A DNA stretch of 64,000 nt from Bradyrhizobium lablabi. GTDB taxonomy: Bacteria > Pseudomonadota > Alphaproteobacteria > Rhizobiales > Xanthobacteraceae. Shown piece by piece: positions 25,739-33,421 of this stretch (position 1 is the first letter of the stretch; every line of letters starts with the position of its first letter). Where the stretch lies: the NCBI RefSeq assembly GCF_018129385.1, contig NZ_JAFCLN010000002.1:434001-498000 (forward strand), given 5' to 3'. The position numbers were made by a program, and so were the translations under genes. Under the pieces are notes generated by a model that saw only the letters and a list, made by a program, of their open reading frames with translations, was not told the origin of the DNA and made no database searches.

Positions 25739-26707
25739 ATGAGCGCCATGCCAGCCGACACGAAGCCGCCCGGGTCAAAGTATGACCGTCTGATCGCTGC
25801 CGCGAAGGGAGTCCCGACTGTCTCCACCGTCGTCGCGCATCCCTGCGACGAGAGTTCGTTGCGTGGCGCGATCGAGTCGGCGCAGGCCGGGATCATCAAG
25901 GCGATCCTTGTTGGTCCGGCGTCCAGGATCAACGATGTCGCCGCCAAGCACGGCCTGAACATTTCAGATTGCGAGCTCATTGACACGCCGCCGACCGAGG
26001 CGGCCGCCGCGACGCGCGCGGTCCAGCTGATTCACGAAGGTAGGGGCGAAGCCCTGATGAAGGGCAGCCTGCACACCGACGAGATCATGCGCGCCGTCAC
26101 GGCGAAGGAGGGCGGGCTGCGCACCAACCGGCGCATCAGCCACGTCTTCATCATGGACGTGCCGGCTTACGCCGAAACCGTGTTCGTCACCGACGCTGCC
26201 ATCAACATTTTCCCTGATCTCGACGTCAAGCGCGACATCATTCAGAACGCCGTCGATCTGTTCAACCAGGCCGGCTTCGGCACGACACCGCGCGTCGCGA
26301 TCCTCTCCGCAGTCGAGACCGTGACCTCCAAGATTCCGTCTACCATCGAGGCTGCCGCGCTGTGCAAGATGGCCGACCGCAAGCAGATTACGGGCGCCTT
26401 GCTCGACGGTCCGCTTGCTTTCGACAACGCCATCGACACGGAGGCGGCGCGGATCAAGGGCATCAAGTCGGAGGTTGCCGGCAAGGCGCAGATACTGGTC
26501 GTGCCGGATCTGGAGTCCGGCAACATGCTGGCCAAGAATCTCGCCTATTTCGCCAAGGCCGACGGCGCCGGTATCGTGCTCGGCGCACGCGTGCCGGTTG
26601 TCCTGACGTCGCGGGCCGACTCCGCGCGGTCGCGGATGGCTTCCGCTGCGGTTGCTGCGCTCATGGCCGATGCCCGCAGGCGCAAGGCGCCTGTCGCCGC
26701 CGCGTGA
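25739..26707 (+). CDS. pta: Phosphate acetyltransferase (short PTA/PTB type)
   Basis: 322 residues from ATG 25739 (CGGAG upstream). A single PTA_PTB domain without the long N-terminal extension of enterobacterial Pta. Recognisable stretches are [36 protein letters not shown] and [17 protein letters not shown]. It converts acetyl-CoA and phosphate to acetyl phosphate. A phosphate butyryltransferase is the alternative, but pairing with ackA and the divergent pfl operon favour acetyl-CoA. AckA starts 5 nt downstream. Confidence 0.9.
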   Translation: MSAMPADTKPPGSKYDRLIAAAKGVPTVSTVVAHPCDESSLRGAIESAQAGIIKAILVGPASRINDVAAKHGLNISDCELIDTPPTEAAAATRAVQLIHEGRGEALMKGSLHTDEIMRAVTAKEGGLRTNRRISHVFIMDVPAYAETVFVTDAAINIFPDLDVKRDIIQNAVDLFNQAGFGTTPRVAILSAVETVTSKIPSTIEAAALCKMADRKQITGALLDGPLAFDNAIDTEAARIKGIKSEVAGKAQILVVPDLESGNMLAKNLAYFAKADGAGIVLGARVPVVLTSRADSARSRMASAAVAALMADARRRKAPVAAA

Positions 26708-26712
26708 CCGCC

Positions 26713-27927
26713 ATGGATACGATCCTCGTCGTCAATGCCGGCTCCTCCAGCGTGAAATTCCAGGTCTTCGCGGTAGAAGGCGAGGGCCGGTTGCAGCGGC
26801 AGATCAAGGGCCAGATGGACGGCATCGGCAGCCGTCCGCGGCTGCGCGCAAGTGGTCCGAATGGCGATCCCATGGCCGACAGAGCCTATCCGATCGAAGC
26901 CGTTGCCGACGTGCCGGCTGCGATGGCGGTTGCGGGCGCGTGGCTTCGGGAGGAAAACAGCATCAATCCCATCGCCGTCGGCCATCGCGTCGTGCATGGC
27001 GGACCGGACTATTCCCGCCCGGTGCTGATTGATCATGGGGTCGTGAGCCGACTGGAGCGGTTCGTCTCGCTGGCGCCGCTGCATCAGCCGCATAATCTGG
27101 CGCCGATCAAAACGCTGCTCAATACCCGCCCGAACCTGCCGCAGGTTGCCTGCTTCGATACCGGCTTCCACCGCGATCACGATGCGCTGGCGGATTATTA
27201 TGCGATTCCGCACCAGCTTCATACGGAAGGCGTCAGGCGTTACGGCTTCCACGGCCTGTCCTACGAGTACATTGCCCGGCGGTTGCCGGAGGTGGCGCCC
27301 GATATTGCGGCCGGACGGGTAATCGTTGCGCATCTCGGCAGCGGCGCCTCAATGAGTGCGATCAAGGATGGAAAGAGCGTCGAGAGCACGATGGGCTTTA
27401 CCGCGCTCGATGGACTGGCGATGGGGACGCGGCCGGGTCAGATCGATCCGGGAGTCGTGCTCTACCTGATCTCAGAGAAGGGCATGTCGGCGACAAACGT
27501 GCAGAATTTCCTTTATCGCGAATGCGGCTTGAAAGGTCTGTCCGGCGTCAGCAACGACATGCGCGAACTCGAAACCAGCGAGGATCCGCGCGCAGCCTTC
27601 GCGATCGATTACTTTGTCTATCGAGTCGGTCTCAATGCGGGCATGCTGGCGGCCGCATTGCAGGGCCTTGACGCCTTCGTGTTCACGGCAGGGATCGGCG
27701 AGAATTCGGCAACCCTCCGCGCCCGCATCGCCCAGAAGCTGGCCTGGCTTGGTGTCGCGATCGATCCGGCCGAGAATGCGCGGCATGCCACGAGGATATC
27801 GCGGTCCGAAAGCCGCATTCCCGTTTATGTCGTACCCACCGACGAAGAGCGGATGATTGCCCAGCATACGCTGGCGCTGCTCATGAACCAGCAATCGCCC
27901 AGCCAGCATCGCGCGAGAGTGTCATGA
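26713..27927 (+). CDS. ackA: Acetate kinase
   Basis: 404 residues from ATG 26713, normal length. ASKHA-fold motifs are present: [14 protein letters not shown] at the N-terminus, [38 protein letters not shown] and [13 protein letters not shown]. It makes ATP and acetate from acetyl phosphate. With PflB and Pta it completes substrate-level ATP formation from pyruvate. Its stop overlaps the fabI start (ATGA). Confidence 0.96.
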   Translation: MDTILVVNAGSSSVKFQVFAVEGEGRLQRQIKGQMDGIGSRPRLRASGPNGDPMADRAYPIEAVADVPAAMAVAGAWLREENSINPIAVGHRVVHGGPDYSRPVLIDHGVVSRLERFVSLAPLHQPHNLAPIKTLLNTRPNLPQVACFDTGFHRDHDALADYYAIPHQLHTEGVRRYGFHGLSYEYIARRLPEVAPDIAAGRVIVAHLGSGASMSAIKDGKSVESTMGFTALDGLAMGTRPGQIDPGVVLYLISEKGMSATNVQNFLYRECGLKGLSGVSNDMRELETSEDPRAAFAIDYFVYRVGLNAGMLAAALQGLDAFVFTAGIGENSATLRARIAQKLAWLGVAIDPAENARHATRISRSESRIPVYVVPTDEERMIAQHTLALLMNQQSPSQHRARVS

Positions 27928-28715
27928 ACATTCCCGTTTTTCCTGAGACCAATGTCGCGCTGAAGGGCAAGAAGGGGCTCATCGTCGGCATTGCCAACGA
28001 CCAATCCATCGCTTGGGGTTGCGCCAAGGCGTTTCGGGCGCTCGGTGCCGAGGTGGCCGTCACCTACTTGAACGAGAAGGCCAGGAAGCACGTCGAGCCG
28101 CTCGCCAAGGCGCTGGAATCGCCGATCTTCATGCCACTCGACGTCATGGTCGAAGGCGAAACCGAGAAGGTATTCGAGCATATCAAGAAAGAATGGGGGC
28201 AGCTCGACTTCCTGCTTCATTCGATCGCTTTCTCGCCGAAGGCGGCATTGCACGGCCGCGTCGTCGACGTCGATCGGGAAGGCTTCCAGAAGACCATGGA
28301 CGTGTCCTGCTGGTCGTTCATGCGGATGGCGCATCTGGCCGAGCCGCTGATGAAGAATGGCGGCACCATTTTTACCATGACCTACTACGGTAGCCAGATG
28401 GTGGTGAAGAACTATAACGTCATGGGCGTTGCGAAAGCCGCTCTCGAGGCCGCGGTTCGCTACATCGCGGCAGAGCTCGGGCCGAAGGGCATTCGTGTCC
28501 ACGCCATCTCTCCCGGGCCGCTGGCCACGCGCGCCGCGTCGGGAATCCCCGAATTCGACGAATTGATGGACAAGGCGCAATCGCAGGCGCCGACGCGAAG
28601 CCTGGTCAGCATCGATGATGTCGGTAATGCCACCGCTTTTCTGGCACTCGATGGGGCCAAGCTGATCACGGGCGGCGTGCTCTATGTCGATGGCGGCTAT
28701 CACATCATCGATTGA
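27924..28715 (+). CDS. fabI: Enoyl-ACP reductase (NADH), FabI
   Basis: 263 residues, a short-chain dehydrogenase of FabI type. The cofactor region [20 protein letters not shown], the catalytic YNVMGVAK (Tyr-x6-Lys) and the closing [15 protein letters not shown] are all intact. FabI reduces trans-2-enoyl-ACP in the last step of fatty-acid elongation. Its coupling to pta-ackA by a 4-nt overlap places it under the FNR-type box. It is likely an extra copy used in low oxygen, perhaps as an NADH sink or for membrane remodelling; that is inferred. Confidence 0.92.
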   Translation: MNIPVFPETNVALKGKKGLIVGIANDQSIAWGCAKAFRALGAEVAVTYLNEKARKHVEPLAKALESPIFMPLDVMVEGETEKVFEHIKKEWGQLDFLLHSIAFSPKAALHGRVVDVDREGFQKTMDVSCWSFMRMAHLAEPLMKNGGTIFTMTYYGSQMVVKNYNVMGVAKAALEAAVRYIAAELGPKGIRVHAISPGPLATRAASGIPEFDELMDKAQSQAPTRSLVSIDDVGNATAFLALDGAKLITGGVLYVDGGYHIID

Positions 28716-28733
28716 GACCACGAAACCTTTGCC

Positions 28734-28840
28734 TCAGCCGTAATGCAGCCCGATCACTTCGGCGACACAGACCGGGCGCTTGCCGCCGTCGATTTCGATC
28801 ACCACGCGGTAGTGGCCCCTAAGGCGGGGTAGCGATCCGC
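28734..28840 (-). pseudogene. C-terminal scrap of a lost gene (possibly MaoC-like)
   Basis: On the minus strand the last 30 or so codons of a protein can be read, ending YRVVIEIDGGKRPVCVAEV then IGLHYG and TGA. The sequence looks like genuine coding DNA and recalls the C-terminus of MaoC-type dehydratases, though that identification is weak. No start or upstream domain remains before scoB, so it appears to be a deletion remnant. Confidence 0.35.
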
Positions 28841-28845
28841 GTTGA

Positions 28846-29496
28846 TCAGAACTTCATTTCCGGCACCTTGTCGGGAATATCGAGTTCGGCCTCCGTGACG
28901 GCCAGCACCTCGGCGATCTTGAGACCGGGTGCCGTCTCCAGCAGCGTCGCCTTGCCGTCAGGGAAGGCGATGACCGCCATCTCGGTGACGACAAGATCGA
29001 TCACCCGTGCCGATGTCAGGGGCAAATTGCACCTGGCGACGATCTTGGATTTGCCCTTGGCAGCGTGCTGCATGGCCACGATGACGCGCTTGGCGCCGCT
29101 TACCAGGTCCATGGCGCCGCCCATGCCCGGGACCAGCTTGCCGGGGATCATCCAGTTCGCGAGCCGACCTCCGGCATCGACCTGTAGCCCGCCGAGAACG
29201 GTGATGTCGACATGACCGCCGCGGATCAGTCCAAACGACATGGCGCTGTCGAAAGTGGCTGCCCCGGGCAGGGCGCTGATTGGCCTTCCGCCGGCATCCG
29301 TCAGAAACGGATGTGCCATGCCTTGCTCGGGAATGGGACCAGTGCCGATCAGTCCGTTTTCGGACTGGAAAAAGACATTCAGCCCTTTCGGAACGTAATT
29401 GGCAACCAGCGTCGGGATGCCGATGCCGAGGTTGACCAGATTGCCGGGACGAAGCTCCTGCGCCACGCGGCGGGCAATGATGGTTTGTGCGTCCAT
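28846..29496 (-). CDS. scoB: 3-oxoacid CoA-transferase subunit B
   Basis: 216 residues from ATG 29496. The catalytic glutamate lies in NVFFQSENGLIGTG, the signature of the B subunit. Also present are LVNLGIGIPTLVANY and IPGKLVPGMGGAMDLVSGA. With subunit A it moves CoA between an acyl-CoA (succinyl- or acetyl-CoA) and a 3-oxoacid such as acetoacetate. It starts 5 nt after the scoA stop. 3-Oxoadipate CoA-transferase (PcaJ) is the main alternative, but no pca genes are near. Confidence 0.9.
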   Translation of the reverse strand: MDAQTIIARRVAQELRPGNLVNLGIGIPTLVANYVPKGLNVFFQSENGLIGTGPIPEQGMAHPFLTDAGGRPISALPGAATFDSAMSFGLIRGGHVDITVLGGLQVDAGGRLANWMIPGKLVPGMGGAMDLVSGAKRVIVAMQHAAKGKSKIVARCNLPLTSARVIDLVVTEMAVIAFPDGKATLLETAPGLKIAEVLAVTEAELDIPDKVPEMKF

Positions 29497-29501
29497 GGGG
29501 G

Positions 29502-30149
29502 TCACCCGTTCGCGACGATATAATCGACCAAGGGGCCAGGCGTGACGACATGGTCGGGTGCGATGACGCCGACCGGAACGATATGTTCGGCAGTCACGAT
29601 CACCGTGTTGGCCGCCATCGCCATGACAGGATTGAAGTTGCGCGCGGTGAGGGCATAGGAAAGGTTGCCGGCATAGTCGGCGAGGAATGCGTGCACCAGC
29701 GCGAAATCTGCGCGCAGGGCGGTCTCGAGCAGGTAAGCCTTGCCGTCCACCTCGATCTTCTGCTTGCCGTCCTCGACCAGCGTCCCGACGCCGGTCGGAG
29801 TGAGCACGCCACCGAGGCCGCAGCCGCCAGCGCGGATGCGTTCGACGAATGTGCCCTGCGGGATGAGATCGACGCTGATCTGCTTGCCCAGCATCTGCTG
29901 CTGCGCCTTTGGGTTCAGACCGATATGGGTGCCGATCATGCGCGACACTTGCGCGCCTTCGAACAGCTTGCCGACGCCCTTGCCGGGCACCGCTGCATCG
30001 TTGCTGATCAGTGCAAGGCCGGATTTCTTTTGCCGGACCAGTTCGTCGAGCAGCCGCTCCGGCGAACCGACGCCCATGAAACCGCCGACCATGATGCTCG
30101 CACCATTGGGGATCATCGCAACGGCTTCTTCGGCGGAAACGGCCTTCAT
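29502..30149 (-). CDS. scoA: 3-oxoacid CoA-transferase subunit A
   Basis: 215 residues from ATG 30149. The glycine-rich CoA-binding motif GASIMVGGFMGVGSPERLL is at the N-terminus, followed by ISNDAAVPGKGVGKL and IPQGTFVERIRAGGCGLGG. Forms a heterotetramer with the B subunit. The FNR-type box at 30222 lies 79.5 nt upstream, putting CoA-ester exchange, and possibly polyhydroxybutyrate or acetoacetate use, in the same low-oxygen regulon. Confidence 0.9.
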   Translation of the reverse strand: MKAVSAEEAVAMIPNGASIMVGGFMGVGSPERLLDELVRQKKSGLALISNDAAVPGKGVGKLFEGAQVSRMIGTHIGLNPKAQQQMLGKQISVDLIPQGTFVERIRAGGCGLGGVLTPTGVGTLVEDGKQKIEVDGKAYLLETALRADFALVHAFLADYAGNLSYALTARNFNPVMAMAANTVIVTAEHIVPVGVIAPDHVVTPGPLVDYIVANG

Positions 30150-30564
30150 GGTCTGACTCCGGAAATCGATCGGAGATGGACATCCGCCGGAAAATGATGC
30201 CGTCAGGTCCAAGGGTGACCTTTGATCTGGGTCAAAGGTCTGGTCAGGCGCTTCCTGTTCCGCGCTTGATGCCGATCCCTGCGAGCGGCTCTTCCTACAA
30301 TTTCCGCGCCTGCCGATGCCTGCTTCGGCCGCGCTATTGACGGCGTCGCGAAGCGGTTTGAGATCGTCGCTCTTGAGGAAGTGAATTTGCGCCTGGATCA
30401 GCCGACCGCTGTTCGAACTCGATCCGGCGCAGTGCGATCGCAATAAGGATCTTCTGCGGATATATCGACGGGCAGCAGCGCGGCCGGCCGAATGGGCACC
30501 ATGGACGGCATGCCCGAGCGCGGCGATGTCGATCGTCATCGCCAGCACCTGGCCGGCAACTCCG
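30150..30564. other. Promoter of scoAB and degenerate sequence
   Basis: About 415 nt. The only signal recognised is the FNR-type box at 30222. The rest is degenerate and borders the hydrolase remnant; it may be decayed hydrolase sequence. Confidence 0.45.
30222..30235. promoter_or_regulatory. FNR/FixK-type box for scoAB
   Basis: TTGATCTGGGTCAA, one base from consensus, 79.5 nt from the scoA ATG. It is the last of the nine boxes seen in the window. Confidence 0.7.
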
Positions 30565-30672
30565 CTAGCCCATGACGAGCTGGCCGCCGAGCGAGTGACC
30601 GAGATAGGTTGCCTGCTTGACCTTGAGCTGATCGACGACGAGGTCATACACGACCTCGCGCAGGTCCTGCAT
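30565..30672 (-). pseudogene. Alpha/beta-hydrolase fragment beside tRNA-Ser
   Basis: 35 codons reading MQDLREVVYDLVVDQLKVKQ and then ATYLGHSLGGQLVMG before a stop. This is the helix and nucleophile elbow (GHSLGG) of an alpha/beta hydrolase, with both ends missing. The 5' side runs into the tRNA gene. It is probably debris from a rearrangement at the tRNA. Confidence 0.5.
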
Positions 30673-30690
30673 GGTCCGTCGAACAGCGGA

Positions 30691-30780
30691 TGGCGGAAGG
30701 GGTGGGATTCGAACCCACGGTGCCCTTGCAGGCACGCCGGTTTTCAAGACCGGTGCCTTAAACCACTCGGCCACCCTTCC
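30691..30780 (-). tRNA. tRNA-Ser (anticodon UGA)
   Basis: 90 nt including an encoded CCA. On the minus strand the acceptor stem GGAAGGG pairs with CCCTTCC. The anticodon arm CCGGT-CTTGAAA-ACCGG gives anticodon TGA, a long variable arm follows, and the T loop is GGTTCGAATCC. All features are those of a class II serine tRNA. Confidence 0.97.
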
Positions 30781-30878
30781 GTCCGCGCAACCTCAATCAT
30801 TTAGCCGCGCAAAGATCAAGGACGGGCTGGGGCGGGTCGATCCCGGCTTCAGGAAGCAGATGCCATACCACCGGGCCG

Positions 30879-31001
30879 CTATTTACGGCTCGGCAGCTTG
30901 ACCGGCACGTGAGGCGACGTGCTCACCGTGCGCGAACTGCCGTCGGGATGGGTGTTGCTCTTGAGCGTTTCCAACAAAAGAAAAAACTTTTCGGCAAGCA
31001 T
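30879..31001 (-). CDS. Small protein of 40 residues, unknown function
   Basis: ATG at 31001 with a strong GAGGAGG 7 nt upstream, ending in TAG at 30879. The peptide begins MLAEKFFLLLETLKSNTHPD and closes SPHVPVKLPSRK. It is an amphipathic N-terminal helix followed by a basic, proline-containing tail, with no signal peptide. I recall similar short hypothetical proteins in Bradyrhizobium but did not check. The good ribosome site and protein-like composition are the main evidence. Confidence 0.65.
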   Translation of the reverse strand: MLAEKFFLLLETLKSNTHPDGSSRTVSTSPHVPVKLPSRK

Positions 31002-31227
31002 GGCGTTGCCTCCTCAAATAGGCTCTTATTGGTCGCGGACGCCGCGTCGCGGTTCGATCAACTCACCGAGAACGCGCGACACCGGAGCCGCACTCGGGTA
31101 GGGTGTTCGCATTGCAACACAAATAAAGTAAAAGCTCGCAGCCGAGGGTTGCGACCCCATTTTCAGACCTTTAACGTCGAATTAATGCTGGTAAGGCACT
31201 CGTTACGAGCATGCCGCGGAGTTCCCG

Positions 31228-31818
31228 GTGACCTATCGAACCGACAGTCCTTACGACCTTGAGGAAGAAGCCTACGAGGCGGACGACGACGAAGAGCCCC
31301 GGCGCGGGCTGCTTTCCTGGCTTCTGATCATCGCAATGCTGATGGGGACCGGCAGCGGATCGGCCCTGATCTGGCGCACGTTTGGTGGCGGCCCGGTTAT
31401 GGCGTCAACCACGACCGCGGCGGCACCAGCCGAAAAAGCGCCCGGACAAGGCGACCTGGCGGCCCTGCGGCGGGAGGTCACGGGTTCTGTCCAATCGACG
31501 CAACAATTGCTCGCCGCCCAGCAGGCGGAGATCAAGCGGCTGTCCGAGCAGGTGGCGGCACTCTCGAACAAGCTGGAACTGTTGCAGCGGCCCGTCACAT
31601 CTGCCCAAGCGGCGATTCCCGTCCCGGTGGTACCGGCACCCGCAGCGGCGCCGGCGCCAAAGGCCGTGACGCACGCACCGAAGAAAAAGCCTGACGCCCC
31701 GAAGCCGGTCGCCGCCAAACCGGCCGAGACCAAGCCGGCCGAAGCGAAGCCGGTCGAGGCCAAGCCGACCAACGGGCCGATTTCGACCGGCGGCGCACCA
31801 TTACAATTGAGCCGCTGA
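31228..31818 (+). CDS. Single-pass membrane protein with Ala/Pro/Lys-rich tail
   Basis: 196 residues from GTG 31228. An acidic N-terminus (residues 1-28: EEEAYEADDDEEPRRG) is followed by one membrane helix (LLSWLLIIAMLMGTGSGSAL). A probable coiled coil (about 75-125: QQLLAAQQAEIKRLSEQVAA) and a low-complexity tail of KPAETKPAEAKPVEAKP type follow. Likely an inner-membrane protein whose coiled coil and tail extend into the periplasm. No known family recognised; function unknown. Confidence 0.7.
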   Translation: MTYRTDSPYDLEEEAYEADDDEEPRRGLLSWLLIIAMLMGTGSGSALIWRTFGGGPVMASTTTAAAPAEKAPGQGDLAALRREVTGSVQSTQQLLAAQQAEIKRLSEQVAALSNKLELLQRPVTSAQAAIPVPVVPAPAAAPAPKAVTHAPKKKPDAPKPVAAKPAETKPAEAKPVEAKPTNGPISTGGAPLQLSR

Positions 31819-31908
31819 CGCCTGCCGCGCAAGCGTAGGGGCACGAACCCACGAATCGTCGTTTGGGAGTTTCGCGCGCGGCCGCGCGAGAAGCTGTCTC
31901 GTTTGGCC

Positions 31909-32007
31909 TTAGCTGAGGGCGAAGGCGAGCAGGCTCGAACAGAGCAGCACCATGCTCGCTGTCGTCAACGCAAGGAAACCACCGGAAACAAGGTCCTGAT
32001 TGCGCAT
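31909..32007 (-). CDS. Small membrane protein of 32 residues
   Basis: ATG at 32007 with AGGTGG 5 nt upstream, stop TAA at 31909. The peptide starts MRNQDLVSGGFLALTTASMV and ends LLAFALS, one membrane helix spanning most of its length. Short single-helix proteins of this kind often tune larger membrane complexes. No family is recognised. Confidence 0.6.
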   Translation of the reverse strand: MRNQDLVSGGFLALTTASMVLLCSSLLAFALS

Positions 32008-32099
32008 GGTCCACCTGTCACCATTGATGCTCGTCCGAATTGATTAAAGATTTCGGAATCAGCCTCTCAGAACGGGCGTGCCTCGTCTTGTTCAGAATT

Positions 32100-32189
32100 T
32101 CACGCTCTGGAACGAAATCCTTCGAAAGCATGGGCCAGAAAAATGCCTACGCTCACCAGGCCCATCACCGCGCTTACCGTCTCGATCAT
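32100..32189 (-). CDS. Small membrane protein of 29 residues
   Basis: ATG at 32189 with AAGGAAG upstream, stop TGA at 32100. The sequence begins MIETVSAVMGLVSVGIFLAH and ends AFEGFRSRA: one membrane helix, then a short basic tail, so the C-terminus should face the cytoplasm. It is 92 nt upstream of the 32-residue protein on the same strand; the two may be cotranscribed. Confidence 0.6.
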   Translation of the reverse strand: MIETVSAVMGLVSVGIFLAHAFEGFRSRA

Positions 32190-32470
32190 TTGCAATCTTC
32201 CTTCCCACCCCACGTGCGAGAGAACGACTGCGGCCTTGCACAGTCAAAAAGATTCAGGTGCAGGACTTCCAGATCGGAAATGACTGAGGATTCGACGCAA
32301 CACCCTGTCCGGAAGAGGGACAGAACTTGCGAGAAATGCCCGTAAATCCACGGAAAACTGTTGCAACCATTCGTTCACCACCGGAACGCTCTCCCCATTT
32401 CCGCCGTGTTCGGGTTGCGATATCGTCACGGTTCGATGTGGAGGTGGGCCGCGTCGCACGGCTGGCAGAA

Positions 32471-33409
32471 ATGGTATTGGGGCGGATGGGGATTCGGCGG
32501 TCAGATCAGGTGATCCGGGCGGCACGCGGCGTTGCTGCCGCAACAGTGTGCCTTGTGCTGGCCAATTGCGCCTCGTCGGACAAGTTCGCCAGCCGCGTCG
32601 ATCCGAAATACGGCGTGTCCTCGAGCCCGCGGGTGGTGGCGTTCGGCGATCCCGTGCCGAAGGGCGGCGGAACCTACCGCGTCGGCAAGCCGTACACCGT
32701 GGCGGGCCGGGTCTATGTTCCCGAAGAGGATCCGAACTATCGCGCCGAGGGCCTGGCGTCCTGGTACGGCGATGACTTTCACGGCCGGCTGACCGCCAAT
32801 GGCGAGGTCTTCGACATGACCTCGCTCACCGCAGCCCATCCGACCCTGCCGATCCCGTCCTATGCCCGTGTGACCAATATGCGGAACGGGAAGTCGCTGA
32901 TCGTCCGCGTCAACGACCGTGGCCCTTACCACGGCAACCGCCTCATCGACGTCTCGAACAAGGCGGCCGAACTGCTTGAGTTCAAGCACAATGGCGTCGC
33001 CAAGGTGCGGGTCGAATATGTCGGCCGGGCTCCGCTGGAGGGCTCCGACGACCGCCAGTTGCTGGCGACCCTGCGCACCGGCGTGCCGGCGCCGACCCCG
33101 TCCATGGTCCGGGTAGCCTCCGCGCGCTCCTTCGTTCCGGACTTGCCTTCATCGGGCCGGCCGATCCGGGGCGAGGTTCCGATGCCGGAGGGGCGGCCCT
33201 ACAACCTCGGCAATACGTCCGCCGACTACGCCTCGATCAACGCGACGTCGGAAATGTCGGCCTCAAGCCGTACGCGAGGCCGAACGATCGAGAATCCCCG
33301 CGCCGTGTCCTATGAGACCGACGAGCGGTTTGCCTCTCAGCCGGCAGCCTACGCTCCGATCGATCCGCGTGGGCCGAAGGACTTGCTGGCGGGGCGGGGG
33401 CTCTACTGA
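32471..33409 (+). CDS. rlpA: RlpA-type septal lytic transglycosylase lipoprotein
   Basis: 312 residues from ATG 32471; ATG 32486 is the alternative. A lipoprotein signal ends LVLANC, giving a lipidated cysteine. The double-psi beta-barrel covers about residues 90-180 (GLASWYGDDFHGRLTANGEV, RVNDRGPYHGNRLIDVS, with the conserved Asp). RlpA cleaves naked glycan strands at division septa in some bacteria. The C-terminal part is low complexity and there is no SPOR domain, unlike enterobacterial RlpA, so septal targeting must differ. It starts the conserved block running to metG. Confidence 0.85.
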   Translation: MVLGRMGIRRSDQVIRAARGVAAATVCLVLANCASSDKFASRVDPKYGVSSSPRVVAFGDPVPKGGGTYRVGKPYTVAGRVYVPEEDPNYRAEGLASWYGDDFHGRLTANGEVFDMTSLTAAHPTLPIPSYARVTNMRNGKSLIVRVNDRGPYHGNRLIDVSNKAAELLEFKHNGVAKVRVEYVGRAPLEGSDDRQLLATLRTGVPAPTPSMVRVASARSFVPDLPSSGRPIRGEVPMPEGRPYNLGNTSADYASINATSEMSASSRTRGRTIENPRAVSYETDERFASQPAAYAPIDPRGPKDLLAGRGLY

Positions 33410-33421
33410 GCCATTCCAGAC

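Noticed and set aside
30691..30780. Attachment site of an integrated element at tRNA-Ser
   Set aside because: No integrase gene and no second copy of the tRNA 3' end was seen in the window, so only a possible island edge is claimed.
32040..32345. 101-codon plus-strand frame before rlpA
   Set aside because: Antisense to the better supported 29-residue gene at 32100-32189; unusual composition and no ribosome site.
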